NCBI GenBank assembly: GCA_001599975.1
Contig: BCIO01000004.1
Span: 2,639,328 to 2,703,327, forward strand
DNA: 64,000 nt
Origin: Cystobasidiopsis lactophilus
Taxonomy: Eukaryota; Basidiomycota; Agaricostilbomycetes; Agaricostilbales; Chionosphaeraceae
Direction: 5' to 3'
Each line of letters begins with the position of its first letter. Position 1 is the first letter of the stretch. A program made the position numbers and the translations under genes. Positions 34,850-44,278 of the stretch are shown here, in pieces. The notes under the pieces were generated by a model. That model saw only the letters and a program-made list of their open reading frames with translations. It was not told the origin of the DNA and did not search any database.

Positions 34850-35504
34850 ATGAATAGACTCGTCTTGTTGAATCGCCAACTATTGCAGTCTTGTGCACTC
34901 GCCAGGCGGGCCCCATCGAGGCTGACAGCAATTACAGCCTCTCCCCGACGAGGGCTGCATTCAACGCGGCCGGTGCTTTACGAGCCGAAAGGGCGTGAGC
35001 GACTCTCGATGAACCTGATTTGACTGCTGCCTTGTCTCAATTCCGATGCAGAGAGCGAGGAGGCACCTGGCGCAGGTGGGTGCATGGCTTTGGGCGATCC
35101 AAGTTGAGCGATACTAACCACAATTCTCGATTAAAGACACCGACAAAGTTGCGCATTCTAAAGGCGCATTCAACAAGGAGGAGAACCCGAAGAAAGCTGC
35201 CAACCAGATAGAAGCAGACGTGAGTAGCCACCAATGTACTCCGTTGCCACCTTCCGGCTGACTTTGTCTGTTCGGCCAGAACACACAAGAGGATATGGGA
35301 AGCAGGTGAGAATGAGTGATATGTTGATACCTTGTCGAGACTAAAGCTAGCTTAACCGGTAGCATTCCCTCGGCGGCCAACGAAAAGGCATCCAAGCCTG
35401 ACGCGGCTAAGAAAGAACACAAAGTTCCATCAGGCAAGAACACTCGAAAGGACGGCGGATCTCAGTCCAAAGCTCGCAATCCCAAGGCTGGACAGAAGAG
35501 CTGA
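34850..35504 (+). CDS. Small predicted mitochondrial protein, five exons
   Basis: Read by splicing by eye: exons 34850-34994, 35052-35075, 35137-35219, 35280-35305 and 35363-35504. All junctions are GT-AG and all phases agree, giving about 139 residues. The N-terminus (MNRLVLLNRQLLQSCALARR, then APSRLTAITASPRRGLHSTR) is a textbook mitochondrial presequence: Arg-rich, no acidic residues, with a likely cleavage region near GLHSTR. The mature part is short, charged and Lys/Ala/Ser-rich (KGAFNKEENPKKAANQIEAD) and probably disordered. It ends NPKAGQKS. Exons of 24 and 26 bases hide it from single-frame ORF calling. No family name is claimed. It lies 79 bases after PUS7 on the same strand. Confidence 0.7.
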
Positions 35505-35544
35505 ACAGCGCCTTTTGCCGCAAGGCTGAGATGGTGGCGTCTTA

Positions 35545-36654
35545 ATGTTCAAATCCGCCCGTATGGGTGCAATACACACCTGTCAAGTCGTTCTCAGATC
35601 CATGTTGGCTCTTTGCTCTTTGGTCCTCGACCATGCCATCCAGACCGAGCCTAAATGCTCTCTAAAAACGCGGGCAACCCCGACTGTCAAGCGCTTCGTC
35701 TTCACCTCGTCGTCGATCAGTTCTCAAGACCCTGTGAACCCTGTTCCCAATGCCCACTACACTGCCGACTCGTTCAACATGGCCAGCGTCAAGGCGTCGA
35801 GGGAGCTGCCGTCCTCCACTCCTTTGATCAATTGGCACCACTACGCTGCAGCCAAGGTGGAGTCTGAGCTTGCCGCTCAAGAGTTCATTGTTCAGCGCAA
35901 GGTGGGTGCTGGTTTCCAGACGGCACGTCACTGGAACTGATTCGCCACCCAGCCGGCTTTCGTCTACAACGTGGTCATCACAGAGTGCATTCCACTCGCT
36001 CCTGCTTTTGTGATCAGAGACTGACTTTTGAACGTCTCAGTATGAATCTCGGAGTGGTCATCAACCCAGCGTTGCCGTCCTCTGCCCAGTTTCCTCGCCA
36101 TGTGTTCACTGGCGACGCAGCCGGGCTTGCCTACATCCGCCAGATGCCTGACTGTGCGCATCTGGATCTTTTCAGCTGCTGAGAATCGCACTTATCAATG
36201 CAAGCAGCCCATTATGTGGATCTGGAGGACACGGGTCGGCTGCACGTCGCTGGCGTCCAAGACCCCCTGTTCTCCAACGAGCGCGTCTGGGCTGCCGCAG
36301 ATCGCATTGACTTTGTGAGGAGTGAGACCCACCCAAGAAATGCATGCTGAGGTGCTTTCCGCAGTCCGAGGTCCTGGCCATCTTCAAAGAGGAGTACCCG
36401 GACCGCACCTTTGTCGACCACGTTGATACGACGCCGTCGACGGGCAAGACGATCGACAACCAGAAAGGCGTACGCACCTCTCGTTACCGACGCTTTAGCT
36501 CCTCAGTCGCTGACATGGCGAACAGGAACAACTGCTCCAGCGACAAGGCCGGCCTGGGTTCAACGGCATCCGAGAGATAGCTCTCAAGAATGTGGCTGAT
36601 CTGGTCAAAGGGGAAGGCCAGAACGTCTTGGTGAAGAATGTTGGGCTTCAGTAG
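35545..36654 (+). pseudogene. 5'-truncated SDR copy inside the right repeat arm
   Basis: From 35674 the sequence repeats the intact SDR gene (minus strand, 28190-29720), from ATPTVKRFVFTSSS to the stop after KNVGLQ at 36654. It keeps the same intron positions and the YAAAK site. The whole Rossmann front, including the glycine motif, is missing, so it cannot encode a working enzyme of that family. An ATG at 35545 in unique sequence opens about 43 new codons that run in frame into the SDR piece. A chimeric transcript is therefore possible. I call it a pseudogene because the cofactor site is lost. Confidence 0.8.
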
Positions 36655-36944
36655 CTGTTGTTTTGCACCGAGTCGACGGCTATATCTTAGCATTCTGGCA
36701 TTCTGCAAACCGCCCAAATCCATGAATTTGCCGCGTTTTTGCCAAATTAGGGAGCCCTGGCGACGGATAGGCTGGAAGCGGCGTCCAGAGTCGGAGAGAT
36801 GGCCGAGTGGTCTAAGGCGTTAGTTATTGTCCTTCAATTGTCGTTTTTCCTTCAAAAATTGACGGATTTTCGACTGTAGGCTGTGTTAAGGCTTCCCTAG
36901 CATGCTAGAGAGTGTTCCGCAGTCTTCGGGCGTGGGTCGAATCG
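35674..36944. repeat. Inverted repeat, right arm (about 1,271 bases)
   Basis: Partner of 27899-29173 in opposite orientation. The left edge lies at the shared GCAAC before CCCGACTGTC. The right edge lies just after the box-B-like GGTCGAATCG, beyond which the two copies diverge at once. Near identity over both exons and introns indicates a recent event or ongoing gene conversion between the arms. No target-site duplication or transposase was seen at the ends. Confidence 0.93.
36793..36944 (+). ncRNA. tRNA-like segment (right copy)
   Basis: Same structure as the left copy: GGAGAGATGGCCGAGTGG with box A intact, a spacer including the CTAGCATGCTAG palindrome, and a box B that has lost one T (GGGTCGAATCG instead of GGGTTCGAATCG). 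The 3' acceptor strand is missing here too, so neither copy is a complete tRNA gene. Confidence 0.5.
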
Positions 36945-37467
36945 TCAATCTTGAGATTTGGGCGTGCAGCTGGCACATCCTGCGCATTCGTCATTTCGAG
37001 CAAGCCAGTAGTTACTCCTGGAAGGGCCTTTCAAATGAGATTAAAGACAACTACAAGATGACAGGTAGCAGTGGAGCACAAGTCAGAAAGTTGAGGTTTG
37101 GGCAAAGAGGCAGCAGTGGCACATGTCATCCGCCAACAAGACCTCCGCCACTCCGCTGGGGCCACAACCTTTTGTTGGCACCAGACACAAAGAAGCACAC
37201 CGAGATAGATGCCAATCAGCGTCGTGACAAAAGGCCATCAAGCCTCCGCATTACGTCCGAAGCTCTCAGCCCGGCCGCTCGGATTTTGAATTGTGCCACT
37301 TGTACGCAGAGCAAAGAGGCAGCAAGGTTGGTGGAGTGGGGCAACGAGCACAGCTGTCGGAGGTGCCGCAACGGAAAACCTTCTAATGATTTCTGGTTTG
37401 GGGTGCCTTCCTTCGTGCCTTCCTTCCGTCCAAGAGCATTAGCTCTGCTTGCTCCAGCACATCCAAG
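36945..37467. other. Intergenic region
   Basis: About 520 bases between the right repeat arm and the first CFEM gene. It contains a short plus ORF in continuation of the repeat, with no family features. It presumably holds the CFEM gene promoter. Confidence 0.4.
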
Positions 37468-38334
37468 ATGAAAGCCTTTGTGTTGATCTTGAGCCAAATC
37501 AGCGCCATCCTGGCAGCCTCAGTCGGCCTGGTGAAGCGACAGAGCCTCTCAGACTGGTGAGGCAGTCGACCAAGAAGGAAGCCACGCACATGATCTGACA
37601 GAGGTTTTCGCGAAGTGCCGAAGTGTGTGTTGCTACTGCCGCCACCAACATCGGATGCCCGCCCACTAGCAGCAATGTCAGTCCCGTCTTTTGGTCCTGA
37701 GATCTAGCACTGACCAGATCACAGGTCGACTACGTCTGCCTTTGCTCTTCTACGGACTTCCTCACCCAGACGGCACAGTAAGAAGCAATGCTCGTTGACG
37801 CGCCGAGGGATCCAATCAAAATTTCCGGACGACGACAGGTGCCTGACTTCAACATGCTCGTGGGCTGAGACCGAAGGCTTGTGCCCGCCATAGATGTGTA
37901 GAAGAATCAGTTGAGAACATGGCTTTTCAGATGCCGTCGCTTGGGGCGAAGATGCGTGCAAGTCGGTCGGTCGTCCCCAGCCTGATGATCCAGCCGCCAG
38001 CTCCATTTTGGTAAAAGTTCTCTCCGGTCTCACGCTCGAATCGGAGGTTTGATTGGCATGTATGTTGCAGTCGAGCGCCAGTGCTGCACAAGCCAATGGT
38101 GCAACGACGTCGACCAGCACGACTTCTTCGAAGACCACGTCTTCCACGTCCAGCACGGTAAGATCCCACGCTCGGCGTCCGTTCCGAGAGGTTTGAAATT
38201 TCGTGAGACAGGCGGGACAGACGTCTCCAGTCAGCTCGTCGGGCTTCAGGCCGAACGCCCACGACGTCCAAGTCCTGGCCGTCGTTGCGGCGGCCACCTT
38301 GATCTTTGTCTCAGCTCTGACGCAACAGTTGTAG
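37468..38334 (+). CDS. CFEM-domain GPI-type cell-surface protein 1
   Basis: CFEM proteins are fungal extracellular eight-cysteine proteins involved in heme/iron capture or surface adhesion. The first exon is a signal peptide, MKAFVLILSQISAILAASVG, followed by LVKRQSLSD. Splicing six short introns gives the domain CAEVCVATAATNIGC, then PPTSSNVDYVCLCSSTD, FLTQTAQCLTSTCSW and a last Cys in WGEDACKS. The spacing is C-x3-C-x9-C-x10-C-x1-C-x11-C-x4-C-x15-C, which fits CFEM, with Asp before the CxC pair. A Ser/Thr-rich stretch (TSTSTTSSKTTSS) follows. The hydrophobic tail VLAVVAAATLIFVSALTQQL is typical of GPI addition. The first intron appears to use a CGAAG acceptor and the fourth a GC donor, so those junctions are less sure. 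It is paralogous to the next gene. Confidence 0.8.
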
Positions 38335-38846
38335 GGGCCCCGCCAGGAATGAGCGCTTGCGCGCATATAAGGGGAGCACCGAACGATAAGCAGCAGTACT
38401 AGTAATAACGGCAGTCGTGGGAAATCCCAGAAAGTTGCCGCTTCTCACATCTTTTCCTGTGATGCCACCTTTCCGCAGCCGCCCTGCAGGAGTTCAGGGC
38501 CTAGGGATGGCACGACTAATGGGCCATATTTGAAAGTCACCGTTGGCCATCCTTTTGTTCCAATTGACTTTCAGAGCCGGAGAAGGAGCCGGACGCGATC
38601 GGACACGCTTGCGTAACGCGATTTGCCGACTGCCCCAGACTCGAGAAGCAGGAAAGGGTGCTCTTGAGACTGCCGTAGGTCCACAAGCCAGGTCAGAAGC
38701 TTCTGTACCAACAACGAGCCGGAGGACATCAAATCGCAAGGCCAAAAGGCTGGGAGCGCAACGCAGTCTGAGGCCAATCGTTTGCCACACCCAGGAAGTG
38801 ATCCCGAGCAGCGCGGAGTCGAGCGAGTCAAGATTTGATTAAGAAG
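38335..38846. other. Intergenic region between the CFEM genes
   Basis: About 510 bases. ORFs at 38494-38842 on both strands show no family features. It should contain the promoter of the second CFEM gene. Confidence 0.4.
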
Positions 38847-39815
38847 ATGGGCAAGAAAATGGCAGCTTTGATCATGGGCGCTTCGCTAGTGCAAGCCTGG
38901 CCGGTGCAGCTGAAGCCGAGGGATCTCACCCTGACGGCATGGTGAGTCCGCTACAGCAACCCAATCGTCACCCATTGAAGCTGATTTGACTGTGAACCAT
39001 TGAACAGCGGGGCCGTCTGTGTGACCAGCGCAGCCATTTCTGTCGGATGCGAGCCGTCCTCGACGAATGTGAGTCGATGCCACTTCTTGCCAGGCTCTGA
39101 GTCCTAAGAGTGCGGCCAGTACGACTTCTCGTGCTTCTGCAAGATACCACAGTTTCAATTAGCCACCGCGCAATGCTTGGTGACCAGCTGCACGTAAGCT
39201 CTGCGCCTGTTCGATTTGGAAGCTGCGCAATGACTGGGCACTTCGCCACACAGAGCTGAAGACATCGAAGGTGAGCCATATACGAGGAAGCATAGAGGTT
39301 CGCTGAGGCAATGGCTTGCAGACGCGCGAGAATGGGCCACCTCGGTGAGCGGTCGACTCTGCTCTACTGATCTGCCAAAACCGGACTGATGACAGAGGAC
39401 AAACCAGGCCTGTGCAAGTGCTGGACAGCCCCTAGTATCAGATGATGCAGTCAGCTCCATCTTGGTCCGTGTCTCCTTGAGGCCCAAAGCTAGGTATGAC
39501 CCAAAGCTGACTTTTGCCACTCAGGCTGGTGGGCCTCTTAGTACGGCCTCGGAAGACGAAGCTAGCGGTACAGCCTCTCCAACAGACACTACTTCCACTT
39601 CCTCTACGACGACTTCTAGCCCGACCCAGGCAAGCAGCATCTCGAGCATGTCGTCTGCTGTGAGTTGCCCTCAAGTCGCCCGCAAGTCAATCCAGGATCT
39701 TGACGCTGGGCACACTGAGCAGGCGGTATCATCCAGTTCAGGAGCAGAGAAGCACGGATTGAGCATTGCGCTTTGGGCTTTGGGCATCGCGGCCGCATTG
39801 AGCATGACAATTTGA
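38847..39815 (+). CDS. CFEM-domain GPI-type cell-surface protein 2
   Basis: Signal peptide MGKKMAALIMGASLVQAWPV, then after an intron the CFEM domain: ACGAVCVTSAAISVGC, EPSSTNYDFSCFCK, IPQFQLATAQCLVTSC and a final Cys in TNQACASAG. The first seven cysteines have exactly the same spacing as in the upstream paralogue. The spacing before the eighth is 19 residues instead of 15. Exon ends also correspond, each gene having an intron after GAAG. Downstream are DDAVSSIL (DDPAASSIL in the paralogue), a Ser/Thr-rich mucin-like region (SPTDTTSTSSTTTSSPTQ) and a hydrophobic C-terminus (LSIALWALGIAAALSMTI) consistent with a GPI signal. Likely wall- or membrane-attached. Tandem duplication followed by divergence is the simplest origin. 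Confidence 0.85.
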
Positions 39816-40248
39816 GCGCGGGACAACATTTTGGACAGGGAGCCGCGAGGGCAGCAAGGATTTGTGATCGTAGATTATTGTGTTCAGGCGGTTCAGAAGC
39901 AGTGTACAGAGACTACCAAAAGGCCAGCAGCTTGGCCAATCAGGGCGAAAAGGCGCAAGACGCTCTTGGAGTGGGCCAGCGACGCGCGCACGGCTGTCTC
40001 CTCCCAAGCGCCTTGCTGAGCTGGGCGTGTGTCTTGGCCACCTTTGACTTGACAGCTGCTGCTTCGTAGGGCCACGCAGGGCGTTCGTTCGCTCGATTCG
40101 ATTGGGCAGCGACCTACTCTTGAAGGCAGCGAAAAGGCCTGAGCTTCAACCCGGTTGGCTGGCCATACCGTCTCCTGGCCTGGCCTGCGCTTTATCGACC
40201 AGCCATTTACCCGTGATTTACACCTGCCAGGACAGCGCCGTCCACGAT
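39816..40248. other. Intergenic region
   Basis: About 430 bases between the second CFEM gene and the ArfGAP gene, both plus strand. No feature beyond a presumed ArfGAP promoter. Confidence 0.4.
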
Positions 40249-41855
40249 GGAGCGGGTCGACTAGTTCGTGTTGTTTGGCTGCCCTTGTTTTTTAGGCTTT
40301 GTCGCTGACGAGGCGCCCGCACGCCGCAGTGACACGAAGCAGGTGCTCATCAAGCTCATGCAAGAGGAGCGCAACAAGCTTTGCCTCGATTGCAACAGCC
40401 CCAGCCCGCAGTGGGCCACGCTCAGCTACGCCGGCTTCATCTGCCTCAACTGCTCCGGCCAGCACCGCTCCCTAGGCGTGCACCTCTCCTTCGTCCGCTC
40501 GCTCACCATGGACAAGTGGTCAGAGGCCCAGGTCAACAAGATGCGCGTCGGTGCGTTTGCTTGGCCTCCCCTATCTCATCTTGAGTTGTTTTCTTACACT
40601 TCAAGCACAGGCGGCAACGACAAGGCCAAGGCGTTCTTCAATGCGTCGTCAGAAATCACGCCCGGCATGTCCATCACTGAAAAGTACAACACCCACACAG
40701 CGACGCAATACCGTGACAAGGTTCGTGCCTCTACACCTTTGTTGATTCTTAACTAAGGGCGGAAATTTGGCGCACGTCCAGATCTCAGCGGAAGCAGAAG
40801 GGCGTGAATGGGACCCTTCGCAAACACCTGTGCCCCAACCTTCTTCCGCCGGCCTGCGCAAGCCTCGAGCTACCACCTCCATCCGCTCCTCCTCCCCGGC
40901 CAACACCAACTCTGGCTCCTCCACGCCCGCCGACGCCTCGTACAACTCCAACAGCAGCAACAAGGCGGTCGTGGACACCGGCTACTTTTCGTCCTTGGGC
41001 CAAGCGAACGCCAGCCGGCCCGAAAACCTCCCACCTTCCCAAGGCGGCAAATACGCCGGCTTTGGAAGCCAGGGCAGCTTCACCCCTTCCCAGGCCACCT
41101 CCTCCAAAGCCATCCCTAGCTTTGACGACATCCGCGAAGACCCGGTCTCGGCCCTCTCCAAAGGCTGGGGCGTCTTCAGCTCGGCTTTGTCCCAGGCCTC
41201 CAAGGCTGTCAATGAGTAAGCAAAGGTCCCACTTCATAAGACGTCTTATGTGTTGTAATGACCGTCGCTACAGAACTGTGATCCAACCTGGCATGCAGAA
41301 AGTCGCCGACCCGAATTTGCAAGCCCAGCTATCTGGTTACGTGTCCCAAGCGACCAAGATTGTCGGCGAAGGTGCTCGAACGGGTAGTGCGGCTTTAGGC
41401 AGCGGTCTACGGGCTGGTGGTGAGCTCGCTCGGCGCGACCTAGGCTTGAACGTTGGCGATCTCGTTCGTTTCCCTCTGTTTCCCCTCCATCTTGCGCGTC
41501 TGACATCCAAGAAAAGGGCGCTGGCTACGTCGAGAAGCTCTCGGGCACGCGGACTGGCGCCGGTTACGCCCAAGTCGGTTCGAACTCGGCCATGTCCCGC
41601 CAGGAGGCCGGCGAGGAAGACTTCTTCGCCTCGAACATGAATCGGGCGGACTCGAGCAACTCGTATACCGACCACTCGCCGGTGCCGAGCTACCAGGCCG
41701 GCGCCGCCTACTCCGACTCGAGCTCGTGGCAGCAGTCCAAGCCGGCGGCGGCGGCTGCCGCGGCACCAGCTCCCAAGCTGGCACCTCCTCCAGCAGCTAC
41801 GAAGGCTACGAACAAGAAAGACGATGACGACGGGTGGGGCGAATGGAACGAATGA
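40249..41855 (+). CDS. GCS1: ADP-ribosylation factor GTPase-activating protein (ARFGAP1/Gcs1 type)
   Basis: It stimulates GTP hydrolysis by Arf1 in COPI coat dynamics at the Golgi. The N-terminal zinc finger is C-x2-C-x16-C-x2-C (CLDCNSPSPQWATLSYAGF then ICLNC). It is followed by SGQHRSLGVHLSFVRSLTM, which carries the catalytic arginine, and by MDKWSEAQVNKM and GGNDKAKAFF. Downstream are a Ser/Pro-rich linker, YAGFGSQGSF, and an amphipathic lipid-packing-like stretch (DPVSALSKGWGVFSSALSQA) of the kind that senses curvature in ARFGAP1. The tail ends KKDDDDGWGEWNE. There are about four introns. The first exon is uncertain: an ATG at 40249 gives MER before an intron, and the acceptor choice sets the next few residues. 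It could be ARFGAP1 or the Gcs1 orthologue, which are the same subfamily. Confidence 0.92.
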
Positions 41856-43128
41856 ACATCACCATTCACGAGTGTGAGCATGAGGCTGGGCTTTTTGGTT
41901 TGTTTTGGCCTGGCGACCTTTCCTTTTTATTGTGCCACTTCGGAGGCTACTTCTTGAAACGAAACTTAGACACGAGACGCTCCTTTTTCTTTCTCCAGAG
42001 GTGGGTCCGCTGGAACTTGGTGGGCTAAAGCTGATGTGATGCGCTCGCAGACCCTTTTTCCTTCTTGCCCCCCCTTGAGATTCTTTTCGCTGTAGGTCCT
42101 TATCTCTTCCCGAGTCGTCCAGGTACTGATTGCATCCTGTTTGATGAGCAAGGTCTCCTTAAGATCACAGACTCATCTCGGAGCTTCACGGCTCTTTGTC
42201 CTACGAGATCGTGCGTTCCTGGCCCCTTCTGAATGTCTTCCTCATCTGAAGATGATGTGCGCACAGTGATTGAGTCATATCAACAGCAAGATCGAACTAC
42301 AATTCTATGCTTTCGTGTGGACTGCATCCCGTCTCTTTTGACACCTCCAATGATGCTAGTTGCCAGCATGAGCTGTGACATACCCATAACTGCATTATAA
42401 TCTGCTTGTCTTCCTCGTTCCGGCACTTCTTCAAATTTGTGCCGCCGCTTGCAGTGGCGAGATCCAAGGTTGGCCACCTGTCGCGGACAGGCCTTCGCTT
42501 CTCTCATGCCTCTGTCCCAATGCCCCCATTGTTTCAGTCGTTTCAAGCCAAGAGACAGAGACTACTTGCTGTGCTCCCTGGTCTCCGCCGTGTAGCGCTT
42601 CCGGCATGCCTTTGCGCCCAAAACTTTTTGCGTTTCCGTGTCGGGGCCGACCGACGCTTGCTTTACGAACTGAAGGCGTATCTAGGCACTGCCTTCTGCT
42701 GGTCGATTGAGTTTGCGGTCTTCCCGTTGGAATCGGGCGTGCTGCAAAGTTTTAGCACTGTGTCGGACGCTCACTTTGGGCATCGAGCCCCATCGCTTGT
42801 TCCATGAAACAGTGTCGAGGTGACCTCCTTGTTGCACTGAAAGCATGGCAATCGTCATGAGGGCTTTGTTCGTGCTAGCTGAACCTTCCGACAAAGCTGG
42901 GAACGAATGATCTTGTATCGACGAAGTATCGTGTGCGATCGATCCTCATCCACCGGCGTGGGGCTGAATAATGATGCACTGCTGGGCCTGTCCTAAAGAA
43001 GGGAAGAGGAAGTAGCGTCCCATGAGGAAGGGGCGCTGTCCTTGCTTTTTCTTGGGCCTCCCTTTCTCTCTCTCCCTCGCCACGAACTGTTGCACTCGAT
43101 CATCCAACCCTCTGCACTTCTGTCTGAA
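41856..43128. other. Long region without a recognised gene
   Basis: About 1.27 kb. The largest ORF (plus, 42406-42807, 133 codons) has no Met-proximal context, no family features and a chance-like composition. T-rich runs near 41930-42070 look like the 3' region of the ArfGAP gene. Confidence 0.4.
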
Positions 43129-43990
43129 ATGGGTCGAGACCTGAAGCATCGTGCGTTCTTTGGGGTTTTTTGGTGTTTGGCATGCTCGTATATTGAAGCC
43201 CTTAGGAAGATCCTCACGTCAAAAGGCGCCTCGCTGCTTATTTGGCCACCTTCGGCATCCTTTTGGCTCACATCTATTACATTTTCAAAGCCTGGAACAA
43301 AGTGTGAGCCATCGTTCAAAGCGCGTAGTCGAAGACCATGTTTGATTTTCCCCGTCAGACACGATGCATCCGACAGGCTGGCTGCTGCAGTGGCCGGTCA
43401 TACGTGCAATGACCAGACCTGGAATCTTGTCGACATCATAATCGCTATCATTGGGGTGGTTCTTGCTGTGCGTTTCTGCATTTTGTGCCTTGAACATTGC
43501 TGCACTCATACAGTGCTCTCCAGTTGATAGCATTCCTCCACGTCTGCTTTGAAAACTACTACAAGACGCACTACCATGTCATCCACGAGATCAAGGAGCT
43601 TTTGCTTTGGATCAACTCGTTTGGTCTGCTTGCGGTGGCGATTCAATATACGGTGCGCTGAAACTTACAAACATACCGCCGCTGTCGTGTTTGATTTTGC
43701 TGGAGACTCCCAGATCTTCTATGAGTCTCACAACGCCAGGCACACTTCTTCGACGGATGGCCAATGTCCCGGGAAGGATAATGTTGTCAATGTGAGTGCG
43801 CAGCCGCATGTTTATTGTTGCGCTAGCTTAAACGACTACTTCGTAGCTCATCCTGACATGGCTCGCTTTCTTCGCCACCCTAGGAAGCGCTGCTCTCGCC
43901 AAGTGGGCTCGCTATGCAATCCACCACGAAAACGGTTGGGAGGGCAGTGTCGACGATGCGTGCGGCTTCTTGGCCTGCTGCAGCCCGTAG
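43129..43990 (+). CDS. Small four-helix membrane protein, hypothetical
   Basis: By hand splicing: a short first exon (MGRDLKH), then after an AGGAAG acceptor HPHVKRRLAAYLATFG and ILLAHIYYIFKAWNKV (helix 1). Next comes NLVDIIIAIIGVVLALIAFL (helix 2), then an ENYYKTHYHVIHEIKE loop. LLLWINSFGLLAVAIQY is helix 3. A probable lumenal loop has one Cys (STDGQCPGKDNVVN). ILTWLAFFATLGSAALAKWA is helix 4, and the tail DDACGFLACCSP contains three Cys that might be lipid-modified. The total is about 215 residues. Every junction is GT-AG in phase. The layout recalls tetraspan/MARVEL-like proteins, but I claim no family. Confidence 0.5.
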
Positions 43991-44278
43991 GCTGCATTTT
44001 CTTTCACGCAGTTTGGCCACTGCGATCGCCCCAAGAACCCCTTCCTTCCCTTCAACACTGCGGTCTTCTTTTGCATTTCTCTTTTCGCTTTGTGCAGGCC
44101 GGCCCTCGCCCATCTTAGAATACACTCTTTTGAAATTTCAAATCAGTCGATTGCAGCGAACCAAGCGCACTTGCCAACCAGACGTCTGCCTGAGCTCGCG
44201 TCGCCACGGCCAACTTGCTGCCTTCGGCTTTGACCCGGACTTGGCTTGGAGTCCGTCCTCCAAAGCCTACCTGCTGAG

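Noticed and set aside
27899-36944. Inverted repeat as terminal repeats of a DNA transposon
   Set aside because: The arms carry host SDR exons and a tRNA-like piece. The interior holds ordinary host genes, no transposase is present and no target-site duplication is visible.
36793-36944. Functional intron-containing tRNA gene
   Set aside because: The T-stem is not closed, box B has lost a base in this copy, the 3' acceptor strand is absent and no sensible anticodon loop can be placed.
42406-42807. ORF of 133 codons as a gene
   Set aside because: No recognisable domain, no supporting splice sites, chance-like composition, and it lies in a region otherwise without coding signal.
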